From Bacteroidota bacterium (GTDB lineage Bacteria > Bacteroidota > Bacteroidia > Chitinophagales > Chitinophagaceae): a stretch of 11,298 nucleotides of DNA. The position numbers were made by a program, and so were the translations under genes. The stretch is from assembly GCA_947460795.1 (NCBI GenBank), contig CANHJA010000059.1:1-11298 (forward strand). The letters run 5' to 3'. Shown piece after piece: positions 1 through 6,879 of this stretch (position 1 is the first letter of the stretch; each line of letters opens with the position of its first letter). Under the pieces are notes generated by a model. That model was given only the letters and a program-made list of their open reading frames with translations. It was not told the DNA's origin and searched no databases.

Positions 1-1847
1 CATTATTAAAGCAAGGTGGCATAATTTTAGGCTGTACAATTTTAGCATTATTACCTACATTATCTACCAATTTATTAACCAAAGAATATAGTAAATCTAC
101 AATTCGTGGTGGTCAAAGTGAATTAACTGCTCGTAAAGGAACTGCAAAACCAAATGGTGGCTTAGATAAAGATTATGCATTTAGCTGGAGCAATGGAGTT
201 GGAGAAACTTTTAGTTTATTAATCCCTCGTCTTTATGGTGGTGGAAGCAGTGAAGAGCTTCAAGGAGGCGCTGCCTATGAATATGTTCAAAGTAGAGCTG
301 GAGACGAACAAGCAGAAAGTTTTTCAAAACAACTTCCATTATATTGGGGTCCACAGCCATTCTTGAGTGGTCCAATTTATTTTGGTGCGATCATTGTTTT
401 CTTATTTATTTTTAGTTTGTTTGTCATTCGCAGTCCGCACAAATGGTGGATAGCAATAGCCTCTTTATTTTTTATTTTATTAAGTCTAGGTAAAAACTTC
501 AGCAGTTTTAATTACTTCTTGTTCGATCATTTACCAATGTATAATAAATTTAGAACGCCAAGTATGGCACTTTCTATCCCGATGTTTTTATTTCCAATGC
601 TTGGTGTTTGGGCTTTAAATGATTTGTTTTCTGAAAAAATAGACAAAGTCTCTGCAATGAAATATTTAAAAATTTCTACTGCAATTACAGCAGGCTTAGC
701 ATTCATTGTAGGCGTTGGCGCTAGCTTATTTTTCAGCTTTAAAGGGCAAGGAGATGGACAACTTTTAGAACAGTTAGGGGGTTCACAAGCACAACCATTG
801 TTGGATGCAATTATAAGCGATAGAGCAAGTGTGGCAATGAGAGACGGTATTCGTTCTGTAATATTTATATTGATTGCTGCAGGTACTATAATGGCATTTT
901 TATTAGACAAAATAAAAAGTCAAGTTGCTATTTTAATTTTAATTTTTGCTACTTTCTTTGATCTATACACGGTTAGCCAACGTTACTTAAATCCTAGCAA
1001 TCCGAATGTATATGAAGAAACTGAAATTGCCGCACAAAACTTCAGTCCTCGTGCAGTAGATGCTCAAATTTTGGAAGATAAAGATCCTTATTATCGTGTT
1101 CAAGATTTTACAGTAAACACTTATAATGATGCGAAACCCTCTTATTATCACAAAATGGTTGGAGGCTATCATCCTGCAAAAATTGAAATGTATCAAGACT
1201 TAATTGAAATGCAAATGTCGCCAGGAACCCCGCATAACAATAAAGAAGTTTACAATATGCTAAACACAAAATACTTTATTTTACCTGCTGGTCAAGGCCA
1301 AGCACAAGTGGTTCCTAATACGGAGGCTTGTGGAAATGCATGGTTTGTAAACTCAATTCAATTTGCCGCTACAGCAGATTTAGAAATGAAAGCCTTAAAT
1401 GCACCAAATCTTTTTGATACAACTAAAGTAGATGGCAATTTCAAACCAAAAGAAATAGCAATTGTTCGTGAAAATTTTAAATCATTGGTTTCTAAAACTT
1501 CATTTATTAAAGATTCTAATGCTACAATAAAATTAGCTGAATATGGATTAAACAAAATTTCATTTGAAAGTAACAATGCAAATGATGGGTTTGGAGTATT
1601 TAGTGATATTTATTATGATGGTGGTTGGGTTGCAAAAATTGATGGAAAAGAAACTCCAATAATTCGAACAGATTATGTTTTAAGAGGGTTGCTTATTCCT
1701 TCTGGTAAACATAAAATTGAATTTGAAATTAAACCTACAATTCTAAAAACTAGCGAACCAGTTTCTATCATAGGTTGTGTTTTAGTGTTATTGGTTTTTG
1801 GATTCGGTTTATATAAATCCATTGATGATAAAAAATCAAATGCTTAA
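1..1847 (+). CDS. YfhO-family polytopic membrane protein, 5'-truncated
   Basis: The reading frame is open from base 3 to the TAA at 1845-1847 (614 residues), with no stop before the window edge, so the start lies upstream. A TTG at 363 could be taken as a start, but the 120 codons before it read as good protein, including DYAFSWSNGVGETFSLLIPR, so it is internal. Hydrophobic stretches are visible at about residues 6-20, 122-142, 147-162, 180-205, 225-246, 285-305 and 310-327. A soluble part follows, and a last TM helix lies near 590-608. The segment before that helix (YYDGGWVAKIDGKE...LLIPSGKHKIEFEIKP) is the C-terminal beta-domain pattern of YfhO-like proteins. The family is a GT-C-like set of integral membrane proteins linked in some bacteria to glycosylation of cell-envelope polymers; substrate and activity here are unknown. 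It is followed after 45 nt by a glycosyltransferase, which supports a surface-glycan role. Family call is firm; function is inferred. Confidence 0.85.
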   Translation, partial: LLKQGGIILGCTILALLPTLSTNLLTKEYSKSTIRGGQSELTARKGTAKPNGGLDKDYAFSWSNGVGETFSLLIPRLYGGGSSEELQGGAAYEYVQSRAGDEQAESFSKQLPLYWGPQPFLSGPIYFGAIIVFLFIFSLFVIRSPHKWWIAIASLFFILLSLGKNFSSFNYFLFDHLPMYNKFRTPSMALSIPMFLFPMLGVWALNDLFSEKIDKVSAMKYLKISTAITAGLAFIVGVGASLFFSFKGQGDGQLLEQLGGSQAQPLLDAIISDRASVAMRDGIRSVIFILIAAGTIMAFLLDKIKSQVAILILIFATFFDLYTVSQRYLNPSNPNVYEETEIAAQNFSPRAVDAQILEDKDPYYRVQDFTVNTYNDAKPSYYHKMVGGYHPAKIEMYQDLIEMQMSPGTPHNNKEVYNMLNTKYFILPAGQGQAQVVPNTEACGNAWFVNSIQFAATADLEMKALNAPNLFDTTKVDGNFKPKEIAIVRENFKSLVSKTSFIKDSNATIKLAEYGLNKISFESNNANDGFGVFSDIYYDGGWVAKIDGKETPIIRTDYVLRGLLIPSGKHKIEFEIKPTILKTSEPVSIIGCVLVLLVFGFGLYKSIDDKKSNA

Positions 1848-1892
1848 TTCGTTATTTTACTATTGGTGTAAATAATTTTTAGCTCCCTATTT

Positions 1893-3011
1893 GTGAATAA
1901 CCAAATAAAAATTCTTGCTCTAATTCCATACAAAGTATTTCCTCCAAATATGGGTGGGCAACGAGCTATTGTGTTATTTTACCGATCGCTGTGTAAGTTA
2001 ACTTCCCTGACGGCTTTTACTATTAAAGACAATCAATCAGTAGAAGATTTTAAAATAATCCCCAGCATTTCGAACTCAAAATTCAGATATATAAACCCTT
2101 TTTTATTTTTTCAATTAAAGAAAAAGGCTCAACAAAATAATGCTACTCATATTTTATTTGAACATCCTTATTATGCATGGCTTATTTTTTTAATCAACCA
2201 TTTTACCATTTTTAAAACCATTATACATTCACATAATATTGAAAGCGAACGCTTCAAGAGCATCGGTAAGCCTTGGTGGAGAATTTTATGGCATTATGAA
2301 AAATGGGCATATAAAAATGCTGACATGATTTGGTTTATCACTGAATATGACAAGCAATATGCGATTGAAAAATACCATGTTTTAGCAAACAAAGCCGTTG
2401 TTATTCCTTACGGAACAGCACTAAATGAATTGCCTACAGAAAATGAATTATTATTATCTAAACAATTCGTTCAAGAAAAACACAATATTAAAGAGGACGA
2501 ACATATTTTATTATTTAATGGTGCGTTAGGGTACAAACCGAATCTGGAGGCTGTGTTATCAATTGTTGAAAAAATAAACCCTATTTTACTTGCATCCAAT
2601 TATAAGTATAAAATAATTATTTGTGGCAAAGGATTGCCAACATCGATGAATGAACTAAAAGAGCATCAAGATAAAAATATTATTTATGCTGGCTTTGTAG
2701 ATGATATAGATGTATACTTTAAAGCTTGCGATATTTTTATTAATCCTTTAAATCACGGGGGTGGTATTAAAACAAAATTAGTAGAAGCTTTAGGATTTGG
2801 AAAATACGCTGTTTCAACTAAAAATGGGGCCATTGGGGTAAGCGAAAAGTTTACTGAAGGGAGATTGAAAATTGTTGATGACAATGATTGGATTCATTTT
2901 TCTCATGAGATAATCCATTCAAAATTAATGCGAAATTCAAACCAATTATTTTATAACAATTATTCTTGGGACACTATTTCAAAAAAAGCACTCGATTCGA
3001 TTCTGCTATAG
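1893..3011 (+). CDS. GT4-type (GT-B fold) glycosyltransferase
   Basis: 372 residues, a usual length for GT4 enzymes, which move a sugar from a nucleotide-sugar donor to an acceptor at the inner face of the membrane. The GTG at 1893 is chosen because it gives the first beta strand (KILALIPYKVFPPN, residues 5-18) and the glycine turn MGGQR (20-24); the next in-frame ATG would remove that strand. Visible landmarks are HSHNIESERF (112-121), IPYGT (171-175), the second-domain opening LLFNGALGYKPNLEA (206-220), CGKG (244-247), AGFVDDIDVYFKACDIFINP (266-285) and GGGIKTKLVEALGFGKYAVST (289-309). In this last one E298 is the nucleotide-binding glutamate; the first Glu of the EX7E pair is replaced by Gly290, as in some subfamilies. 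No TM helix is obvious. It sits 45 nt after the YfhO-like gene and 41 nt before a sugar kinase. Donor and acceptor cannot be told from the sequence. Confidence 0.9.
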   Translation: MNNQIKILALIPYKVFPPNMGGQRAIVLFYRSLCKLTSLTAFTIKDNQSVEDFKIIPSISNSKFRYINPFLFFQLKKKAQQNNATHILFEHPYYAWLIFLINHFTIFKTIIHSHNIESERFKSIGKPWWRILWHYEKWAYKNADMIWFITEYDKQYAIEKYHVLANKAVVIPYGTALNELPTENELLLSKQFVQEKHNIKEDEHILLFNGALGYKPNLEAVLSIVEKINPILLASNYKYKIIICGKGLPTSMNELKEHQDKNIIYAGFVDDIDVYFKACDIFINPLNHGGGIKTKLVEALGFGKYAVSTKNGAIGVSEKFTEGRLKIVDDNDWIHFSHEIIHSKLMRNSNQLFYNNYSWDTISKKALDSILL

Positions 3012-3021
3012 TTTTCAATTG

Positions 3022-3029
3022 TATATTTG
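3022..3029 (+). promoter_or_regulatory. Bacteroidota -7 promoter box (TATATTTG) before the sugar kinase
   Basis: TATATTTG is an exact match to the Bacteroidota housekeeping sigma -7 consensus TAnnTTTG. Transcription would start near 3036, leaving about 17 nt of leader before the ATG at 3053. The -33 TTTG element is not clear: TTCTG at 3001-3005 is the nearest candidate and its spacing is short. It could be an internal promoter that lets the kinase be made without the two upstream genes. An AT-rich gap can produce this match by chance. Confidence 0.45.
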
Positions 3030-3052
3030 ATTGACATAATAAGTACTTAAAC

Positions 3053-4078
3053 ATGATATTTAGAAGTAAAGCTCCTTTAAGAATTGGACTAGCAGGCGGT
3101 GGGACAGATGTTAGCCCATACAGTGATTTGTATGGAGGTGCTATTTTAAATATTACAATTTCTGCTAGTGCACATGCTACTATTGAAGCTACAAATTCTA
3201 ACAAAATAACCATTCAGGCATTTGATAGAAATGAAGTTGAAGAACATGCAATTAGCAAACATTTACCTATAAATGGCACATTAGATTTAGCAAAAGGGGT
3301 ATACAACAGAATTCAAAAAGATTATCCTTTTCACACAAATGGATTATTAATTTCGACCTATGTAGATGCTGCTGCAGGTTCGGGATTAGGCACTTCATCT
3401 ACTTTAGTAGTTGCTATTTTAGGCGCTTTTGTAGAAATGCTGAAACTGCCTTTAGGTGATTACGACATTGCACATTATGCCTATGATATAGAACGCAATG
3501 ATTTAAAATTAGCAGGCGGAAAGCAAGACCAATATGCAGCTACTTTTGGCGGTGTAAATTTTATGGAGTTTTATGCAAATGACAAAGTCATAGTAAATCC
3601 TCTCAGAATCTCATCAAAATATTTACATGAATTAGAGAATAATTTATTGTTGTTTTTTACAGCAACGAGCAGAGAAAGTGCAACTATTATTAAAGAACAA
3701 CAACAGAATGTAGCGGATAAAAATGAAAAATCGCTAGAAGCAATGCACAATTTAAAAGAGCAAGCTCAACAAATGAAAGAAGCTCTATTGAAAGGAAACT
3801 TAAACGAAATAGGGAAAATTTTAGATTACGGTTTTGAACAAAAAAGAAATATGGCCGCTAGCATTAGCAACAGTGCTATTGAAAATCTTTATGAAATTGC
3901 TAAAAAGGCTGGAGCCACAGGCGGGAAAATTAGTGGTGCTGGCGGTGGTGGATTTATGATTTTTTATTGTCCCAACAATACCAGACATGCTGTAATAAAT
4001 GTATTGAGTAAAGAAAAAGGCGTTTTAAAACCTTATACATTTACCAATCATGGATTAATCACTTGGACTACTGAATAA
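3053..4078 (+). CDS. hddA: GHMP-family sugar kinase, D-glycero-D-manno-heptose 7-phosphate kinase (HddA)-like
   Basis: 341 residues, matching the usual ~340 of HddA-type kinases, which phosphorylate C1 of D-glycero-alpha-D-manno-heptose 7-phosphate on the route to GDP-heptose for surface polysaccharide or S-layer glycans. All three GHMP motifs are seen: KAPLRIGLAGGGTDVSPY (residues 6-23), the ATP-binding glycine loop GSGLGTSSTLVVA (109-121), and GATGGKISGAGGGGFMIFY (287-305). GGKQDQYAATFGGVNFMEF (155-173) holds the likely catalytic Asp159 and is characteristic of the HddA branch. The ATG at 3053 places motif 1 at the very N-terminus, as in the family. The pathway partners gmhA, gmhB and hddC are not in this window, and L-fucose kinase-like GHMP proteins share much of this pattern, so the exact sugar is an inference. 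Placement after a glycosyltransferase and a YfhO-like gene fits glycan precursor supply. Confidence 0.8.
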   Translation: MIFRSKAPLRIGLAGGGTDVSPYSDLYGGAILNITISASAHATIEATNSNKITIQAFDRNEVEEHAISKHLPINGTLDLAKGVYNRIQKDYPFHTNGLLISTYVDAAAGSGLGTSSTLVVAILGAFVEMLKLPLGDYDIAHYAYDIERNDLKLAGGKQDQYAATFGGVNFMEFYANDKVIVNPLRISSKYLHELENNLLLFFTATSRESATIIKEQQQNVADKNEKSLEAMHNLKEQAQQMKEALLKGNLNEIGKILDYGFEQKRNMAASISNSAIENLYEIAKKAGATGGKISGAGGGGFMIFYCPNNTRHAVINVLSKEKGVLKPYTFTNHGLITWTTE

Positions 4079-4145
4079 TCTATAAAATTATAGAGCAAAC
4101 GAATTGACTATTGTTATTTTAAAAAGCAATCCCTTTAAATTTTAT

Positions 4146-4153
4146 TATCTTCG
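4146..4153 (+). promoter_or_regulatory. Candidate -7 box (TATCTTCG) of the superoxide dismutase gene
   Basis: The 111-nt gap between the kinase stop and the sod ATG at 4190 contains TATCTTCG, one base off the Bacteroidota -7 consensus TAnnTTTG. The start of transcription would be near 4160. The following leader of about 30 nt (AAAAATAAAAACAATTTAAA) is A-rich, as is common for well-translated Bacteroidota genes that lack a Shine-Dalgarno sequence. A -33 TTTG is not convincing. No binding site for an oxidative-stress regulator is recognisable. Confidence 0.38.
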
Positions 4154-4189
4154 CAATCTAAAAATAAAAACAATTTAAACTAATTAATT

Positions 4190-4798
4190 ATGGCATTTAC
4201 ATTACCTGCATTATCCTACAATCATGATGCATTTGAACCTCACTTTGATACTTTAACCATGCAAATTCATCATGGTAAACATCACCAAGCATATGTTGAC
4301 AATTTAAATAAAGCATTGGCTGGTACAGAACATGAAAACAAATCATTAGAAGAATTAATGGCAATCATGTCAAAATTACCAATGGCTGTGCGCAATAATG
4401 GTGGAGGACATTACAACCATTCTTTATTTTGGGAAATTTTATCTCCAAATGGTGGAGGAAACCCTTCAGGTAAATTAGCTGAAGCGATTGAATCACAATT
4501 AGGGGGATTAGAAAAAATGAAATCTGATTTTGCAAATGCAGGCATGACGCGCTTTGGAAGTGGTTGGGCTTGGCTTTGTGTAAAAGCTGATAAAACACTT
4601 TGTGTATGCTCTACTCCAAATCAAGACAATCCTTTGATGGACCTTGCTGAATGTCCAGGAACACCAATTTTAGGAATGGATGTTTGGGAACATGCATATT
4701 ATTTACATTATCAAAATCGCAGAGCAGATTATATCGCTGCATTTTGGAATATCGTAAATTGGGATGAAGTATCTAAAAGATATGAATCTTTATTGTAA
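4190..4798 (+). CDS. sodA: Superoxide dismutase, Fe/Mn family, Mn-type signature
   Basis: 202 residues, full length for the family; it converts superoxide to hydrogen peroxide and oxygen. No signal peptide is seen, so it is cytoplasmic. Metal ligands by motif are His27 (MQIHHGKHHQAYV), His77 (GGGHYNHSLFW), Asp164 and His168 (MDVWEHAYYLHYQNRR). His31 and Tyr35 are the active-site gateway residues. Gly73 together with Gln145 in STPNQDNPL is the arrangement of Mn-SODs (Fe-SODs carry the Gln in the His77 region), so Mn or dual-metal use is expected; motif alone does not prove metal choice. Four cysteines (130, 138, 140, 155) lie in the C-terminal domain, and I believe such cysteines are common in SODs of this phylum. 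It appears to be a single-gene unit with its own upstream box and a strong terminator 20 nt after the stop. Confidence 0.96.
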   Translation: MAFTLPALSYNHDAFEPHFDTLTMQIHHGKHHQAYVDNLNKALAGTEHENKSLEELMAIMSKLPMAVRNNGGGHYNHSLFWEILSPNGGGNPSGKLAEAIESQLGGLEKMKSDFANAGMTRFGSGWAWLCVKADKTLCVCSTPNQDNPLMDLAECPGTPILGMDVWEHAYYLHYQNRRADYIAAFWNIVNWDEVSKRYESLL

Positions 4799-4814
4799 TT
4801 AAAATACATAACTC

Positions 4815-4856
4815 AATTAAAAAATCCGATACTGAAAAGTATCGGATTTTTTAATT
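4815..4856 (+). terminator. Strong bidirectional intrinsic terminator after sodA
   Basis: A perfect 19-bp inverted repeat closes on a GAAA loop at 4834-4837. Its core is AATCCGATACT and AGTATCGGATT, followed by a T run at 4847-4852. The left arm starts with an A run (4819-4824), so the reverse transcript also ends in U's and the hairpin can stop transcription from both sides. Confidence 0.88.
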
Positions 4857-4935
4857 TCTAAAAATTAGCAAAATGAACGAATTCACAAGTATGCTCAAAA
4901 GCAGATGAAATCTTTTGCATCTATAGATAAATAAA

Positions 4936-4963
4936 AATGGCTACCTCAAAAGAAGTAGCCATT
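4936..4963 (-). terminator. Intrinsic terminator of the lipoprotein gene
   Basis: A 9-bp stem, AATGGCTAC (4936-4944) with GTAGCCATT (4955-4963), encloses a 10-nt loop. On the - strand it lies 21 nt after the lipoprotein stop codon and runs into T's from the A tract at 4933-4937. It faces the sodA terminator, insulating the two convergent units. Confidence 0.75.
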
Positions 4964-4984
4964 GAAATTTATTTTTGCGTGATA

Positions 4985-6793
4985 TTAATTTTGTCTTGGC
5001 GCTCTAAATGAACCAGTAACTGTGTAATTATTACCTGTTACGTTGCCTACTAAATTTAATGAGTAATTTCCAATTACATCACCAGGGAAAGTTGGGTAAC
5101 CCGTATAGGTAACAGTTGAATTTGGTTGTACTGTGTAAATAGAATCAGTGAAACCAGAAAGTGGTAAAGTAAATGAGGCATTTGTAACCGCATGTGTACC
5201 TACTGTTGTATCCGAAACCATCATATATACATTGTTTCCAACGATAGAGTTGTTCGCAGATAAAACATTTCCTGTAGTTCCTTGAATATTAATATACTGT
5301 AAAATAGAACTTGCTGGTGCATTAAACGTATATTGGAAATTAATTGAAGTTGAAATATTTGTCATATCCACACTTAAATAAGGGCTTACACTTCCACAAG
5401 CATTTAGGGCACCAATATTATTTAGACCATTTACCAATGTAGCAGAAGAAGTACCATACACATTATTCGTAAGGTTATATGCATACATGGTTATCGGTGT
5501 AGATGGAGTACATGGGAAGCTGTATGTGAATTGTCCCAATGCATTTGGCGTTATAACAATATTGTAAGGTGACAATACAACACTACCATTGCTAATAGGA
5601 TTACCAGAACAATCAACAATAGAACCGCTTATTGTAGAGGCTGCTGGAGTTGTGATTGGAATTGTAATAGTTCCTAAATTTAAATTGATCGTACTAGTTA
5701 CAACTGTTTGAGAATAGATTGGTGTCGTGCTTCCACAAATTGATGACAATGCATATACTTCCATTTGCATATTGGCACTTGGATAAACCAAACCTCCTAC
5801 CCATCCAGCAGTATTTGTAGTTCCTGTTCGAGAATTATTATTCGTCGTGTTTGTCAACTTCACTAAATAACCACTTAATGGAGTTCCAAATTGATCCACT
5901 AATGTCATTTCTAAATCAATAGCTGCCGCTGGAGTATCACAATTCCAAAAAGAAAAATGTTTTACTTTACCAACATATTTGCCTCCTGTTAATATAGCAG
6001 TTCCTTCTTCCATCCAAATTCCTTTTGCTTCATCAAAATACCACAACGGAATAGTTGCTGGAGCTGTTGCTTGCAATGAAGTTGGCACTGTTAATGTTAT
6101 AGTAGCTTCTGAACCTGGTCTAATTTGTAATAATTGCCCATCTACTGAATATAATTCAGCAACCATCATACCAAAACTTTGCAATAATCGCTCTTCACCA
6201 CCATTTGCTGTAACTCCTCTTAAATCTCCTGGCATTGTGTTTAACCCTGTTTGTGTAGTAGGATCTATTTTATGAGCATATACATATACTTGACCATTAT
6301 ATGTTAAACCTGTAGCTTGATTTACGATTCCGCCAGCAGGAAAACCTAAAACTAAACCATTTGCAAAAGATACACTTCCACCATTTGCAGCTACAAAAGT
6401 TCCTGGAATTCCTTTCGCAATCAAGCTAACTTTTAGCACATGTTTTTGGTTTGCATTAACAGCAATGGTTCTAGATCCTTTAAAGTAAGTATTTCCTTTT
6501 GAAACTAAAACAGTTGTTGCATGAGATGGAGTGGTAATATTGTCAAAATGAAAATAACCATTCGCATCTGAAAGTGTAGTATAACCACTAGTTGTAACTG
6601 TAGCACCTTCTATAATTGCCCCTGACTCATCTGTTACAAAGCCCATAATGCTTGCAACTACGGTTTTACTATTATTATATGGAATATATATTCCATCATT
6701 ACTAGATTTTCTACATGATTGTAAAAACTGAAGAGAAAATCCTAATGCAAATAATAAAACTATTGGCATTGATGTTTTAAATAACTGTTTCAT
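4985..6793 (-). CDS. Multidomain surface-type lipoprotein with carboxypeptidase-regulatory-like and Ig-like domains
   Basis: 602 residues. The N-terminus has a lipoprotein signal: hydrophobic residues 9-24, then lipobox LQSC with Cys27 as the lipidated residue, so it is expected in the outer membrane; RKSSND after the Cys does not decide which face. Domain 1 (about 45-123: ASIMGFVTDESGAIIEGATV...SDANGYFHFDNI) is a carboxypeptidase regulatory-like beta sandwich. Domain 2 (about 135-285) includes GLVLGFPAGGI, MPGDLRG, LQSFGMMVAELY, PLWYFDEAKGIWMEEG and GKVKHFSFWNCD, a pattern I associate with CILP/FAM171-like extracellular modules and related Bacteroidota lipoproteins. Domains 3 (about 290-375) and 4 (about 386-466, STISGSIVDCSGNPISNGSV) are further Ig/regulatory-like repeats. 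The C-terminal part (470-602) ends PGDVIGNYSLNLVG...TVTGSFRAPR, an all-beta ending of unknown role. No catalytic motif is visible, so a structural or binding role is inferred. It lies 86 nt after the decarboxylase gene; an A-rich leader precedes the ATG. Confidence 0.82.
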   Translation of the reverse strand: MKQLFKTSMPIVLLFALGFSLQFLQSCRKSSNDGIYIPYNNSKTVVASIMGFVTDESGAIIEGATVTTSGYTTLSDANGYFHFDNITTPSHATTVLVSKGNTYFKGSRTIAVNANQKHVLKVSLIAKGIPGTFVAANGGSVSFANGLVLGFPAGGIVNQATGLTYNGQVYVYAHKIDPTTQTGLNTMPGDLRGVTANGGEERLLQSFGMMVAELYSVDGQLLQIRPGSEATITLTVPTSLQATAPATIPLWYFDEAKGIWMEEGTAILTGGKYVGKVKHFSFWNCDTPAAAIDLEMTLVDQFGTPLSGYLVKLTNTTNNNSRTGTTNTAGWVGGLVYPSANMQMEVYALSSICGSTTPIYSQTVVTSTINLNLGTITIPITTPAASTISGSIVDCSGNPISNGSVVLSPYNIVITPNALGQFTYSFPCTPSTPITMYAYNLTNNVYGTSSATLVNGLNNIGALNACGSVSPYLSVDMTNISTSINFQYTFNAPASSILQYINIQGTTGNVLSANNSIVGNNVYMMVSDTTVGTHAVTNASFTLPLSGFTDSIYTVQPNSTVTYTGYPTFPGDVIGNYSLNLVGNVTGNNYTVTGSFRAPRQN

Positions 6794-6879
6794 AATTTTT
6801 TTAATTATTGTTTGTTTAAAAAGACGTGTATTTTTTAATTTTTGTTAGTTAATATTCCTATTGAAACTCTTAGCTACAA

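Noticed and set aside
363..365. TTG as the start of the YfhO-family gene
   Set aside because: The frame stays open to base 3 and the upstream 120 codons carry protein-like sequence and a membrane segment, so the TTG is internal to a gene cut by the window edge.
527..1576. Three open stretches on the - strand within the YfhO-family gene (527-910, 987-1196, 1358-1576)
   Set aside because: They lie opposite a well-supported coding frame, their translations have low-complexity or shadow-like composition, and none has a recognisable motif.
2974..3213. - strand open stretch over the start of the sugar kinase
   Set aside because: It covers the conserved GHMP motif 1 on the other strand and has no family features of its own.
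4079..4094. Inverted repeat TCTATAA-AA-TTATAGA directly after the sugar kinase stop
   Set aside because: The stem is only 7 bp, nearly all A/T, with a 2-nt loop and no T run after it, so it is too weak to call a terminator; chance is likely in such AT-rich sequence.
4365..4598. - strand open stretch inside sodA
   Set aside because: It is antisense to the metal-ligand region of a certain gene; no independent support.
4857..4935. Possible small gene or RNA between the two terminators
   Set aside because: The ATG at 4873 runs only 11 codons, and the AGATG/CATCT pairing is 5 bp; nothing supports a gene or structured RNA.
5979..6275. + strand open stretch inside the lipoprotein gene
   Set aside because: It is antisense to the conserved WYFDE/MPGDLRG domain and has no recognisable domain.
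6794..6879. Promoter between the decarboxylase and lipoprotein genes
   Set aside because: No TAnnTTTG match is present on the - strand in these 86 nt. An A-rich leader is visible but there is no clear promoter or terminator, so read-through from the decarboxylase gene is as likely.
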